This document shows positions 51,444-63,384 of a DNA stretch of 64,000 nucleotides, piece by piece. The position numbers and the translations under genes were made by a program. Location: contig NZ_JARVWQ010000002.1 in the NCBI RefSeq assembly GCF_029846255.1, positions 682,001 to 746,000 on the forward strand, read 5' to 3'. The stretch comes from Amnibacterium sp. CER49 (GTDB lineage: Bacteria; Actinomycetota; Actinomycetes; Actinomycetales; Microbacteriaceae). Every line of letters starts with the position of its first letter. The first letter of the stretch is position 1. Below the pieces are notes generated by a model, which searched no databases, was not told the DNA's origin, and worked only from the letters and a program-made list of their open reading frames with translations.

Positions 51444-51488
51444 CCTCCGCCCGCGCCCCTCATCCGGCGCGGTGCGGACGACGAGCCG

Positions 51489-52114
51489 TCAGGCCTTCGC
51501 CACCCGACGCCGTGCCACCGCGGACCGGTACGAGGACACCGTCGGGTCGCCCTCGAGCCAGAACCGCCACGGATAGGCAGCGGCATCGCCGCCCGGGCCG
51601 GAGACGCCGGTGCGCGGGCCCGTCCGCACCGTACCGACGGGCTCGTCCGCGAGATCGAGGGTGAAGGCGTCGCCGGCGAGCAGGTCGGCGCCCCCGTCGT
51701 CGAGCGTGATGCCGAGCGCGAGGGCGAGGCGGGCCGGACCGCGAGCGAGATCGGCGTCGCCGCGGCTCGTCGTCCGGCGGCTGCGTGCGAGCTCGAGCCC
51801 GTCGAGCACCTCGGCGCCCCGCAGCAGCACTCCTCCGGCCGAGCCGGGCGGGAGGCAGACGACGTTCGCGCAGGTGTGCATGCCGTAGGTGAAGTACGTG
51901 TACAGGTGGCCGGGCTCGCCGAACATCACCGCGTTGCGGGCGGTGCGGCCACGGTGCGCGTGCGAGCCCGGGTCCTCGCCCTGCCCCTGATAGGCCTCGA
52001 CCTCGGTGAGGCGCACGGTGACCGCGCCGTCCGGCGTGCGATGGGTGAGCCGCGCACCGAGCAGCAGCGGCGCGACCTCCGGTGCCGGGCGGGCGAACGC
52101 GGCGCGATCGGGGA

Positions 52115-52118
<4 letters not shown>
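51489..52118 (-). CDS. 3-methyladenine DNA glycosylase (AAG/Mpg family)
   Basis: 209 aa if it starts at CTG 52118; the catalytic segment TEVEAYQGQGEDPGSHAHRG (residues ~37-56) holds the Glu of the AAG family, followed by NAVMFGEPGHLYTYFTYGMH. The frame has no ATG, GTG or TTG between 52118 and GTG at 52016, and starting at 52016 would delete the conserved FARPAPEVAPLLLGARL region. The CTG would overlap the TGA of the small membrane protein upstream (CTGA). It removes alkylated purines in base-excision repair. The start is uncertain; the family call is safe. Confidence 0.85.
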
Positions 52119-54639
<2,521 letters not shown>

Positions 54640-54677
54640 GCTCGTCCTTCGTTGTTCGGGCTGCGGGTCACGGCGGC

Positions 54678-55256
54678 TCACGCGAGCCGCTCGACGACGG
54701 GCAGCAGCGCCTCGACGAACCCCTCGCGGTTCCGGAGCAGGTCCGACGACACCAGCAGGTGGGTGGAATTGACGGCCCAGGCGCCGATGCCTGCGACGGG
54801 TACCTCGTCGACCCGGACCGTGAACGGCCTCGTCGGCCGTCCCTGCTCGCGCTCGACGGCCTGCACGATCTCGAGGACGGGCAGGGGCTGTCGCATCATC
54901 GCCTCGACATGAGCCCGCATGCGCTCCCCCGCCCAAGCCCGCGCCCGCTCACCCTGCGTCGTGAGCAGCGTCCGGAGCGCCGGGGCGTCAGCAGGGGGCA
55001 TCGCCTCATGCAGGTGCAGCGGATTCAGCGCCTCCGCACTCCGCGGCAGCATGGCACCCCACCATGCGTTCCACTCGGCGTCGAGCTCGGCGCCGCCGCG
55101 CACGTGGTGGTCACGCTCGACCGACGGCGCCGCCGGAGGGAGAGCTGGAGACGCCTCGTGCGTCACGCCCGCGAGGTCGCGCAGGTGAAGGGCGACCGCG
55201 AGCGCGCGGGGCGCGTTCACGGCGACCCGCCAGCCGGCCCCTTCGGATGCCCTCAT
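54678..55256 (-). CDS. Unknown protein inserted between argD and argF
   Basis: 192 aa, ATG at 55256, 29 bases after argD. No family is recognised. Seen: a mostly helical N-terminal half with ELDAEWNAWWGAMLPRSAEA, then LPVLEIVQAVEREQGRPTRP followed by FTVRVDEVPVAGIGAWAVNS and THLLVSSDLLRNREGFVEAL. No signal peptide, Cys residues or catalytic motif. The G+C level and codon use look slightly less extreme than in argD and argF. Location in the operon suggests co-transcription; any role in arginine metabolism is unproven. Confidence 0.6.
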   Translation of the reverse strand: MRASEGAGWRVAVNAPRALAVALHLRDLAGVTHEASPALPPAAPSVERDHHVRGGAELDAEWNAWWGAMLPRSAEALNPLHLHEAMPPADAPALRTLLTTQGERARAWAGERMRAHVEAMMRQPLPVLEIVQAVEREQGRPTRPFTVRVDEVPVAGIGAWAVNSTHLLVSSDLLRNREGFVEALLPVVERLA

Positions 55257-55285
55257 CGGAACGCCATCTCTCGTTCGCCGCCGCC

Positions 55286-56500
55286 TCAGGCGGCGGCGAG
55301 GGCGGCCGCGAAGCGCTCGCGGAAGGCGTCGATCTCGGCGTCGCCGACGATGAGCGGCGGCGCGAGACGGATCGAGGTCGGGTTGATGGCGTTCACGATG
55401 AGGCCGTGCTCGAGCGCTGCGGCGCCGATCGCGGGCGCCGCGTCGGCGGTGGTGCCGACGCCGATCAGCAGGCCGCGACCCCGCACCTCGGTGACGAGGT
55501 CCGACCGCATCCCGAGCACGACGTCGCGGATCTGCTCGCCCCGCCGGGCGGCGTTCGACAGCAGGTCGGCGCGCTCGATCTCGTCGAGCACCGCGTTCGC
55601 GATGGTGGTCGCGAACGGGTTGCCGCCGAAGGTGCTGCCGTGGTCGCCGCGCTGCAGCAGCCGGCTCGCCCGGCCGAACGTGACGAGCGCGCCGAGCGGC
55701 ACGCCGCCCGCGATGCCCTTCGCGATCGAGACCGCATCGGGCACGATGCCCTCGCGCTGGTGGTCGAACCAGCGGCCGGTCCGGCCGATGCCGGTCTGGA
55801 TCTCGTCGACGATCAGCAGCGCCCCGTGCTCCTCGGTGAGCCGCCGCGCCTCCGTCAGGTAGCCGTCGGGCAGCGGCACGACGCCGGTCTCACCCTGGAT
55901 CGGCTCGACGATCAGCGCCGCGACGTCGTCGCGCATGGCCTGCTCGAGGGCGGCGACGGTGGGTTCGAGGTGCTCCACGCCCGGCACCATCGGCTCGAAG
56001 GGCGCCTGCAGCGCCGGCTTCCCGGTGAGGGCGAGCGCACCCATCGTGCGGCCGTGGAAGGCGTTCCTCAGCGCCAGGATGCGGTTGCGCCGGGAGTCGC
56101 CGTTGCGGCGAGCCAGCTTGAAGGCCGCCTCGTTCGCCTCCGCACCCGAGTTCGCGAAGTAGACACGGCCCTCGGCACCGGCCCCGGTGATGCGCTTCAA
56201 GCGCTCGGCGAGCTCGAGCTGCGACGGCGTCGCGAAGTAGTTCGAGACATGCACGAGCAGCGCCGCCTGCCGGCCGGCGGCGGCGACGAGCGCGGGATGC
56301 GCGTGCCCGAGCGAGTTGACCGCGATGCCGCCGAGGAAGTCGAGGTACCGGGTGCCCTCGTCGTCCTCGACCCAGCAGCCCTCGCCCTTCACGAGCAGCC
56401 GGAGGGCGGGGGCGTAGCTCGCCATGAGGTCCTCGGCCTGACGTTCCCGCCAGGTGCGGCCGGTCGTCCCCGTTCCCGTCGTCTCCGTCGTGTCCGTCAT
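55286..56500 (-). CDS. argD: Acetylornithine aminotransferase
   Basis: 404 aa, ATG at 56500 overlapping the argB stop (ATGA). PLP-dependent class III aminotransferase: [49 protein letters not shown] with the Asp that contacts PLP, and [14 protein letters not shown] with the Schiff-base Lys near residue 255. It transaminates N-acetylglutamate semialdehyde to N-acetylornithine. Part of the tightly spaced argC-J-B-D run. Confidence 0.95.
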   Translation of the reverse strand: MTDTTETTGTGTTGRTWRERQAEDLMASYAPALRLLVKGEGCWVEDDEGTRYLDFLGGIAVNSLGHAHPALVAAAGRQAALLVHVSNYFATPSQLELAERLKRITGAGAEGRVYFANSGAEANEAAFKLARRNGDSRRNRILALRNAFHGRTMGALALTGKPALQAPFEPMVPGVEHLEPTVAALEQAMRDDVAALIVEPIQGETGVVPLPDGYLTEARRLTEEHGALLIVDEIQTGIGRTGRWFDHQREGIVPDAVSIAKGIAGGVPLGALVTFGRASRLLQRGDHGSTFGGNPFATTIANAVLDEIERADLLSNAARRGEQIRDVVLGMRSDLVTEVRGRGLLIGVGTTADAAPAIGAAALEHGLIVNAINPTSIRLAPPLIVGDAEIDAFRERFAAALAAA

Positions 56501-57423
56501 GCCGGGACCACCTCCGTGCCGATGCCGCTGCCCGTGAACACCTCGAGGAGCACCGAGTGGGGGGTGCGCCCGTCGATGATGGCCGCTCGCGGGACGCCGC
56601 CCTCGACGGCCTCGAGGCAGGCCGTCATCTTGGGGATCATCCCGGACTCGAGCGCGGGCAGCATCGCCCGCAGCTCGTCGGTGGTGAGGGAGCTGACGAG
56701 GGAGTCGCGGTTCGGCCAGTCGGCGTAGAGGCCGGGGACGTCGGTGAGCACGACGAGCTTCTCGGCGCCGAGCGCGACGGCGAGCGCCGCGGCGGCGCTG
56801 TCCGCGTTCACGTTGAGCGACTCCCCCGGCCGGTCGAGGTCCGGCGCGATCGTCGACACGACGGGGATGCCGCCGGCGTCGAGCTGCGCGAGCACCACGG
56901 CGGGGTCGACCTCGACGACGTCCCCGACCTGCCCGAGGTCGACCGGGCGCCCGTCGACGAGTCCCGAGCGCCGGCGACCGCCGAAGAGGCCGGCGTCCTC
57001 GCCGGAGACCGCGGCGGCGAGCGGGCCGTGCCGGTTGATGCTCGTGACGAGGTCGCGGCTCACCTGGCCGGTGAGCACCATGCGCACGACGTCCATGACC
57101 TCGGGGGTGGTCACGCGGTAGCCGCCGCGGAACTCGCTCTCGATGCCGAGGCGCGCGAGCATCCGGGAGATCTGCGGACCGCCGCCGTGCACGACGACGG
57201 GCCGCACGCCGACGGTGCGGAGGTAGACGACGTCCTCGGCGAACGCCGCGATCAGCTCGTCGTCGACCATCGCGTTGCCCCCGAACTTCACGACGAGGAC
57301 GCGCCCCGCGTACCGCGCGATCCACGGCAGCGACTCGAGCAGCACGGCGGCCTTCGCCTTCGCCTGCTCGGGCGTCGTCGTCTGCACCGGCAGGGGTCGG
57401 GGCGACGCGGCGGGATCCGTCAC
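56497..57423 (-). CDS. argB: Acetylglutamate kinase
   Basis: 308 aa from GTG at 57423, overlapping argJ by 4 bases (GTGA). [13 protein letters not shown] (residues ~44-56), [14 protein letters not shown] and [20 protein letters not shown] are the substrate and nucleotide loops of the amino acid kinase fold. The N-terminal helix before the core ([20 protein letters not shown]) matches that of arginine-inhibited hexameric enzymes, so feedback inhibition is likely (inference). It phosphorylates N-acetylglutamate. Confidence 0.95.
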   Translation of the reverse strand: MTDPAASPRPLPVQTTTPEQAKAKAAVLLESLPWIARYAGRVLVVKFGGNAMVDDELIAAFAEDVVYLRTVGVRPVVVHGGGPQISRMLARLGIESEFRGGYRVTTPEVMDVVRMVLTGQVSRDLVTSINRHGPLAAAVSGEDAGLFGGRRRSGLVDGRPVDLGQVGDVVEVDPAVVLAQLDAGGIPVVSTIAPDLDRPGESLNVNADSAAAALAVALGAEKLVVLTDVPGLYADWPNRDSLVSSLTTDELRAMLPALESGMIPKMTACLEAVEGGVPRAAIIDGRTPHSVLLEVFTGSGIGTEVVPA

Positions 57424-58571
57424 GAGCTGTACGCGCTGTTCTCGTGCACGTAGTCGTGCGTGAGGTCGTTCGTCCAGACGGTGGCGCGGGCGTCGCCGGC
57501 GTGCAGGTCGATGACGACGGACACCGCGCGATCGGTGAGGTCGACGAGGTCGCGCGGCTGGTCCGGCTGGCCGGCCGAGCACACGCGGATGCCGTTCATC
57601 GTCACGTCGATGCCGAAGGGGTCGAACTCGGCGTCGGTGGTGCCGACGGCGGCGAGCACGCGTCCCCAGTTCGGATCGTTGCCGAAGACGGCGGCCTTGA
57701 AGAGGTTGTTGCGGGCGACGGCCCGGCCGACCGCGACCGCGTCGTCCTCGTTCGCGGCGTGCACCGTCTCGATGGCGATGTCGTGCCCGGCGCCCTCCGC
57801 GTCGGCCTGGAGCTGCAGCGCGAGGTCGAGGCAGAGCGCGGTGAGCCGCTCCGTGAACTCGTCGAGATCGGGCACGACGCCGGAGGCGCCGCTCGCGAGC
57901 AGGGTGACCTGGTCGTTCGTCGACATGCAGCCGTCGGAGTCGAGGCGGTCGAACGTGACGCGGGTCGCCGCGCGGAGTGCGGCGTCGAGCTCGGCGGACT
58001 CGACGTCGGCGTCGGTCGTGAGCACGACGAGCATCGTCGCGAGACCGGGCGCGAGCATGCCGGCGCCCTTCGCCATGCCGCCGATCGTCCAGCCGGAGCC
58101 GGTCACGACGGCCTGCTTCGGCCTGGTGTCGGTGGTCATGATGGCGCGGGCGGCGACCGGTCCGCCGTCGGCGGCGAGCGCGGCCGCGGCCCGGGTGACG
58201 CCGTCGACGACCTTCGAGGTGTCGAGCTGCTCGCCGATCAGCCCTGTGGAGCAGACGAGCACGTCGCCGGGCGAGATGCCGAGCGCCTCGCCCGCGGCCT
58301 CGGCGGTGGCGTGCACCGTCTGGAAGCCGAGCATGCCGGTGTAGCAGTTCGCGCCGCCGGAGTTCAGCACGACCGCGGAGACCACGCCGTCCTTGATCGC
58401 CTGCTTGCTCCAGATGATCGGGTTCGCGGTGCAGCGGTTGCTCGTGAACACCGCGGCGGCGGCGGCCGACGGGCCGCGGTTCACGACGAGGGCCACGTCG
58501 GGTCCCTCACCGCTGCGGAGGCCGGCCTCGACCCCGGTGGCCTCGAAGCCGGCGGGTGCGGTCACGCTCAT
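57420..58571 (-). CDS. argJ: Bifunctional ornithine acetyltransferase / N-acetylglutamate synthase
   Basis: 383 aa, ATG at 58571 overlapping argC by 4 bases. The self-cleavage site is [18 protein letters not shown], where Ala-Thr is cut to free the catalytic Thr near residue 180. Other motifs: [10 protein letters not shown] and [12 protein letters not shown]. It transfers acetyl from N-acetylornithine to glutamate, closing the acetyl cycle. Whether it also uses acetyl-CoA (bifunctional) cannot be judged from the sequence alone. Confidence 0.95.
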   Translation of the reverse strand: MSVTAPAGFEATGVEAGLRSGEGPDVALVVNRGPSAAAAAVFTSNRCTANPIIWSKQAIKDGVVSAVVLNSGGANCYTGMLGFQTVHATAEAAGEALGISPGDVLVCSTGLIGEQLDTSKVVDGVTRAAAALAADGGPVAARAIMTTDTRPKQAVVTGSGWTIGGMAKGAGMLAPGLATMLVVLTTDADVESAELDAALRAATRVTFDRLDSDGCMSTNDQVTLLASGASGVVPDLDEFTERLTALCLDLALQLQADAEGAGHDIAIETVHAANEDDAVAVGRAVARNNLFKAAVFGNDPNWGRVLAAVGTTDAEFDPFGIDVTMNGIRVCSAGQPDQPRDLVDLTDRAVSVVIDLHAGDARATVWTNDLTHDYVHENSAYSS

Positions 58572-59611
58572 GGGGCGACTCCGTCGATCGGGAGCCCGGC
58601 GGACTCGTCGAGCCCGAGGGCGATGTTCGCGGACTGGATCACCGCGCCCGCGGTGCCCTTGCCGAGGTTGTCGAGCGCCGCGACCACGACGAGGCGCCGG
58701 GCGGCGGCGTCGACCGCGAGGCCGAGCAGCAGCGTGTTCGCGCCGATCGTGTGCTCGACCGCGGGGAACGCGCCCGCCGGGAGCACGGTGACGAAGGGCT
58801 CGTCGCCGTAGGCGGCCTCGTACGCCGCGCGGATCGCCTGCTCGGTCGCACCGGGGGCGAGCCGGGCGGTGCAGGTGGCGAGGATGCCCCGCGCCATCGG
58901 CACGAGCACCGGGGTGAACGAGATCGTGCCGCGGTGCCCGCTGACGAGTGCGAGGTTCTGCAGGATCTCGGGCACGTGGCGGTGCGTGCCGCCGACCGCG
59001 TAGGCGGAGGCGGAGCCGAGCAGCTCGGCGGCGAGCAGGTCCGTGCGGAAGGTCCGCCCGGCGCCCGACGGCCCGACGGCGAGGACCGCGCCGAGGTCGT
59101 CCGGCTCGACGAGCCCCGCGGCGACCGCGGGAGCGAGGGCGAGGCTCACGGTCGAGGCGTTGCAGCCCGGCGCCGCGATCCGGTTCGCGCCGCGCAGCGC
59201 GTCGCGCTGCTTGCCGTCCTTCGTGAGCAGCTCGGGCACGCCGTAGGGCCACGCGCCGAACCACTCGCCTTTGTAGAAGGCGCGCCAGTCGGTCTCGTCG
59301 ATGAGCCGGTGGTCGGCGCCCGCGTCGACGACGAGGCGGACGTCGGGCAGCGCGTCCGCGAGCGCGCCGGACTGCCCGTGCGGCAGCGCGAGCAGCACGA
59401 CGTCGGCGTCGCGGAGCGCCTCGGGCGTCGTCTCCTGCAGCACGAGGTCGGCGTAGGTGCGGAGGTGCGGCTGCACCTCGCCGAGGCGCCTGCCGGCGCT
59501 CGAGTGCCCGGTCACCGCGGTCACCGAGAGGTCCGGATGCCGCGCGAGCAGCCGCAGCAGCTCGCCACCGGCGTAGCCGCTGGCGCCCGCGACCGCGACC
59601 CGGAACCCCAT
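58568..59611 (-). CDS. argC: N-acetyl-gamma-glutamyl-phosphate reductase
   Basis: 347 aa, ATG at 59611. The NADP motif [19 protein letters not shown] opens the protein, and the catalytic Cys is in [14 protein letters not shown] near residue 150. [11 protein letters not shown] is a typical C-terminal active-site segment. It reduces N-acetylglutamyl phosphate to the semialdehyde. First gene of the arg operon; only 41 bases separate it from pheT, so the promoter must sit in or just downstream of the pheT end. No clear promoter or ARG box was found. Confidence 0.96.
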   Translation of the reverse strand: MGFRVAVAGASGYAGGELLRLLARHPDLSVTAVTGHSSAGRRLGEVQPHLRTYADLVLQETTPEALRDADVVLLALPHGQSGALADALPDVRLVVDAGADHRLIDETDWRAFYKGEWFGAWPYGVPELLTKDGKQRDALRGANRIAAPGCNASTVSLALAPAVAAGLVEPDDLGAVLAVGPSGAGRTFRTDLLAAELLGSASAYAVGGTHRHVPEILQNLALVSGHRGTISFTPVLVPMARGILATCTARLAPGATEQAIRAAYEAAYGDEPFVTVLPAGAFPAVEHTIGANTLLLGLAVDAAARRLVVVAALDNLGKGTAGAVIQSANIALGLDESAGLPIDGVAP

Positions 59612-59652
59612 CGCACCACCCTACCGAGGCGGCGTCGGGCGCCTTTCCGGCC

Positions 59653-62160
59653 CTACTCCCGCAGGCGTGCGCCCGTGCGGGCGGTCGCGAGCAGCACGCC
59701 CTGCTCCTTCGCCGCGGTCGCCTCGGCGGCGGTGAGCGTGCGGTCCTCGGCCCGGAACCGCAGGGCGAACGTGAGCGACTTCGTGCCCTCGGGGAGCCCG
59801 GGTCCGCGGTAGTCGTCGACGAGGTCGATCGCCTCGAGCAGCGGCCCGGCGCCCTCGCGCACGGCGTCGAGCACGTCGCCCGCAGCCACGGCCTCGGCGA
59901 CGACGAGCGAGAGGTCCTGCGTGGCGGCGGGCACCGACGGGATGGGCCGCGCGGTGATCGAGGCCGGCGCGGCGGCGATCAGGGCGTCGAGGTCGATCTC
60001 GACCGCCGCGACCCGGCCGGGGACGTCGGCGGTGAGGTCGGGGTGCAGCTCGCCGGCCACGCCGACGGACACGCCCTCGACGAGCAGCTCGGCGGTGCGT
60101 CCCGGGTGGAACCCCGGGTGCACGGCCTGCCGGGTGCGGAGCTCGGCACCGACGGCGGCGGCGATCCAGCGGGCGGCCTCGATCGCGTCCGTCCAGTCGG
60201 TCGGCACGGCGGGTGCGCCCGGCTGCTTCGCCACCCGTTCGCCGGCGAGCACCGCACCCACGGACCACGGCTGGGCCGGAAGGTCGTCGCGGAGCCGGGC
60301 GAGCAGCTCGGCGGGCGGGCGCTGGGCGATCGGGGGCAGCTCGGCGGTGCCGTGCTGCGCGCCGTCGAGGGGCCGGAACACGATGCCGTGCTCGTAGAGC
60401 GCGAGGTCGACGAGGCCGCGACCGCGGTTGCGGCGGAGCGCGTCGAGCAGGCCGGGCAGCACGCTGCGCCGCAGCAGGGGCGCGGTCGCGTCGAGCGGGT
60501 TCGCGATGCGCATCGACGGGCCCGGTGCGAAGGCGTCCTGCTGCTCCGCGCTGACGACCGGGTACGACTGCACCTCGACACCGCCGTTCGCGGCGAGCAC
60601 GAGGCCGACTCCGCGTCGGAGCCGCTGGGCACGGGTCAGCCCGCGACCGGCGGGCGCCACCGGGAGCACCGAGGGGATGCGGTCGTAGCCGACCACGCGG
60701 ACGACCTCCTCGACGAGGTCGACGCGCTCCTTGAGGTCCGGGCGCCAGGTGGGCGGGGTGACGACGAGGTCGGAGCCGTTCCGCTCGAGGCGGCAGCCGA
60801 GCACCGTGAGCGCCTGATGCGTCTCGGCGTCGGAGATCGCGGCGCCGGTGCGGGCGAGGACCGCCCCGGCGGGCAGGTCGACCGGTGCTGGCGGCAGGGA
60901 CCGGTCGATCCAGGTCTGCCCCGGCTCGGCCGTGCCCCCGGCGAGCTCGACGAGCAGCTGCACGGCGCGCTCGGCGGCGGCGCGGGCGACGGCGGGGTCG
61001 ACGCCGCGCTCGAAGCGGCGGCTCGCCTCGCTCGGCAGCCGGTGGCGCCTCGCGGTGCGGCCGATCGAGACGGGGTCGAAGTTCGCGGCCTCGATCACGA
61101 CGTCGGTCGTGCCGGTGGAGAGCTCGGTGCGCTCGCCGCCCATGACGCCGGCGAGGCCGACAGCACCGGCGCCGTCGGCGATCACGAGGTCCTCGGGGTC
61201 GAGCAGGCGCTCCTGGCCGTCGAGGGTGACGAGCCGCTCCCCCGGCTTCGCTCGGCGCACGGCGAGGCCGCCGTCGAGGCGGGCGAGGTCGTAGCCGTGC
61301 AGCGGCTGACCGAGCTCGAGCATCACGTAGTTCGTGATGTCGACCGCGAGCGAGATGCTGCGGATGCCGGCGAGCCGCAGGCGCGCGGCGAGCCAGCCGG
61401 GCACCCGTGCCGCGGGGTCGATGCCGCGCACGACGCGGGTGACGAACACGGCGCACCCGTCGCGGCCGCGGATCGGCGCCGCGTCCTCGAGCGTGACCGG
61501 CACGCTGCCCGTGTCCGTCTCGTCCGGCGGTGTGACGGCGTCGGCGGGGTCGCGGAAGGCGGCACCGGTCGAGGCGCCGTACTCGCGCGCGATGCCGCGG
61601 ATCGAGAGCGCGTAGCCGCGGTCGGGCGTCACGTTGATCTCGACGGCGGCGTCGTCGAGGCCGAGCAGGCGGATGGCGTCGGTGCCGACCTCGGGATCGA
61701 GCCCGAGCTCGGTGAGCCGCAGGATGCCCTCGTGCTCGTCGGAGAGGCCGAGCTCGCGGCCCGACGCGATCATGCCGTCGGAGACGTGCCCGTAGGTCTT
61801 CCGCGCCGCGATCGGGAACGGGCCGGGCAGCACGGTGCCGGGCAGGGTGACGACGACCTTGTCGCCGACGAGGAAGTTGCGGGCGCCGCAGACGATGCCG
61901 CGCACCGCCTCGCCGCCGTCGGCGGCCCGCTGCCCGTCGGGCGCGACGCGCACCGAGCACCAGCGGATGGTCTTGCCGTTCTTCTGCGGCTCCTCGGCCA
62001 GCTCGAGCACCTCGCCGACCACGACGGGGCCGGAGAGGTCGCCGCCGTGGACGGTCTCCTCCTCGAACCCGACGCGCACGAGCGCCGCGTGGAGCGCCTC
62101 GGGGGTCGCGTCGGCGGGGAGGTCGGCCCACTCGCGGAGCCAGGACAGCGGGATCCTCAC
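59653..62160 (-). CDS. pheT: Phenylalanyl-tRNA synthetase beta subunit
   Basis: 835 aa from GTG at 62160 (VRIPLSWLREWADLPADATP), overlapping the pheS stop by 4 bases. N-terminal tRNA-binding domain (residues ~40-150) with KTIRWCSVRVAPDG and GDKVVVTLPGTVLPG; B3/B4 editing domain; SISLAVDITNYVMLELGQPL; B5; catalytic-like core; and C-terminal FDX-ACB domain (IPSVPAATQDLSLVVAEAVA). With PheS it forms the alpha2beta2 enzyme. Full length for the family. Confidence 0.96.
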   Translation of the reverse strand: MRIPLSWLREWADLPADATPEALHAALVRVGFEEETVHGGDLSGPVVVGEVLELAEEPQKNGKTIRWCSVRVAPDGQRAADGGEAVRGIVCGARNFLVGDKVVVTLPGTVLPGPFPIAARKTYGHVSDGMIASGRELGLSDEHEGILRLTELGLDPEVGTDAIRLLGLDDAAVEINVTPDRGYALSIRGIAREYGASTGAAFRDPADAVTPPDETDTGSVPVTLEDAAPIRGRDGCAVFVTRVVRGIDPAARVPGWLAARLRLAGIRSISLAVDITNYVMLELGQPLHGYDLARLDGGLAVRRAKPGERLVTLDGQERLLDPEDLVIADGAGAVGLAGVMGGERTELSTGTTDVVIEAANFDPVSIGRTARRHRLPSEASRRFERGVDPAVARAAAERAVQLLVELAGGTAEPGQTWIDRSLPPAPVDLPAGAVLARTGAAISDAETHQALTVLGCRLERNGSDLVVTPPTWRPDLKERVDLVEEVVRVVGYDRIPSVLPVAPAGRGLTRAQRLRRGVGLVLAANGGVEVQSYPVVSAEQQDAFAPGPSMRIANPLDATAPLLRRSVLPGLLDALRRNRGRGLVDLALYEHGIVFRPLDGAQHGTAELPPIAQRPPAELLARLRDDLPAQPWSVGAVLAGERVAKQPGAPAVPTDWTDAIEAARWIAAAVGAELRTRQAVHPGFHPGRTAELLVEGVSVGVAGELHPDLTADVPGRVAAVEIDLDALIAAAPASITARPIPSVPAATQDLSLVVAEAVAAGDVLDAVREGAGPLLEAIDLVDDYRGPGLPEGTKSLTFALRFRAEDRTLTAAEATAAKEQGVLLATARTGARLRE

Positions 62161-63200
62161 TTGACCGTCAACCCCCACTGGCGGCTGAACCGCACGTCGC
62201 CCTCGATCATGTCGCGCATGTCGGTCAGCCCCTCCGCGAACTGCAGGGTGCGCTCGATGCCGAGGCCGAACGCGAAGCCCTGGAACTCCTCCGGGTCGAG
62301 GCCGGCCGCGCGGAGCACGTTCGGGTGGACCATGCCGCAGCCACCCCACTCGATCCACCGCGCGCCGCCCTTGATGGTCGGGTGCCAGACGTCCATCTCG
62401 GCGGACGGCTCGGTGAACGGGAAGAAGTTCGGGCGAAGCCGGATGCGGGCGGCCTCGCCGAAGAGCAGCCGCGCGAGGTGCTCGAGCGTGCCGCGGAGGT
62501 GCGCCATCGTCAGGCCGCGGTCGATCGCGATGCCCTCGAACTGGTTGAAGACGGGCAGGTGCGTCGCATCGATCTCGTCGGTGCGGTACACGCGGCCCGG
62601 ACCGAGCACGTAGAGCGGAGCGCCGCGGTCGAGCAGCGAGCGCACCTGCACCGGCGACGTCTGCGTGCGCATCACGAGGTGCGCGCCCTCGGGCTCGACG
62701 AAGAGCGTGTCCTGGGGGCTGCGCGCGGGGTGGTCCGGGTCGATGTTCAGCGCGTCGAAGTTGAACCACTCGTGCTCGAGCTCGGGGCCCTCCGCGATCT
62801 CCCAGCCCATCGCGACGAAGACGTCCTCCACGCGCTCGCGGACGAGCGTGAGCGGGTGCCGGGCACCCGGCCGGTGCCGGACGGGCGCCGCGGTCACGTC
62901 GACGCGCTCCGCCTCGAGGCGCGCCGCGCGCTCGACCTCGAGCAGCTGCGCCTCGCGCGCGGCGACGGCGCCGTTGACCCGGCCTCGGGCCCCGCCGACG
63001 AGCTTGCCGGCGGCCGGCTTCTCGGGGCCGGGCAGGTCGCGGAGGCGCGCGTTCAGCCGCGCCAGCGGGGAGGCCTCGCCGGTGTGGGCGATGCGGGCCG
63101 CCTTCAGGTCGGCGCTCGTCGCCGCGGCGGCGACCGCCTGCAGCGCGGCGTCGACGGCGGCGTCGACCTCGGCCTGATCGATGGAGGGGGCGCCGGACAC
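62157..63200 (-). CDS. pheS: Phenylalanyl-tRNA synthetase alpha subunit
   Basis: 347 aa from GTG at 63200 (VSGAPSIDQAEVDAAVDAAL) with GGGGA just upstream; the longer frame to 63299 is less likely. N-terminal coiled-coil region with ADLKAARIAHTGEASPLARL, then class II motifs: GARHPLTLVRERVEDVF, motif 2 PLYVLGPGRVYRTDEIDATH, and motif 3 GFAFGLGIERTLQF. It activates phenylalanine in the PheST tetramer. The upstream 184 bases hold palindromes but no T-box or obvious leader peptide. Confidence 0.96.
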   Translation of the reverse strand: MSGAPSIDQAEVDAAVDAALQAVAAAATSADLKAARIAHTGEASPLARLNARLRDLPGPEKPAAGKLVGGARGRVNGAVAAREAQLLEVERAARLEAERVDVTAAPVRHRPGARHPLTLVRERVEDVFVAMGWEIAEGPELEHEWFNFDALNIDPDHPARSPQDTLFVEPEGAHLVMRTQTSPVQVRSLLDRGAPLYVLGPGRVYRTDEIDATHLPVFNQFEGIAIDRGLTMAHLRGTLEHLARLLFGEAARIRLRPNFFPFTEPSAEMDVWHPTIKGGARWIEWGGCGMVHPNVLRAAGLDPEEFQGFAFGLGIERTLQFAEGLTDMRDMIEGDVRFSRQWGLTVK

Positions 63201-63254
63201 GGTCCCCAAGTCTAGGGAAGGCGCCGCGGCCCCCTCCCCCGCCCGCGCACCCAC

Positions 63255-63373
63255 GCGGATCCGGACTTCTCGCGCCGTTCCGGAAGGGCTCGCCGACACG
63301 CCGTGCCGATGCCTCGCGCTGCGGCGTGTCGTCGAGGATCTCCGGATCCGCGAGGGACATCCGGATCCGCGAG
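63255..63373. repeat. Cluster of GGATCC palindromes upstream of pheS
   Basis: CGCGGATCCGGA (63255-63266) is repeated inverted as TCCGGATCCGCG (63341-63352) and directly as CCGGATCCGCGAG at 63342-63354 and 63361-63373. Another inverted pair is CGACACGCCG (63293-63302) / CGGCGTGTCG (63322-63331). The region lies between the rRNA methyltransferase end and the pheS start, and it is a likely terminator for the methyltransferase. Confidence 0.65.
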
Positions 63374-63384
63374 ACCGGGCGGGG

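Noticed and set aside
63200-63299. Longer pheS start at 63299
   Set aside because: The extra residues are low-complexity and cross the GGATCC repeat; the GTG at 63200 has a ribosome binding site and begins the conserved N-terminus.
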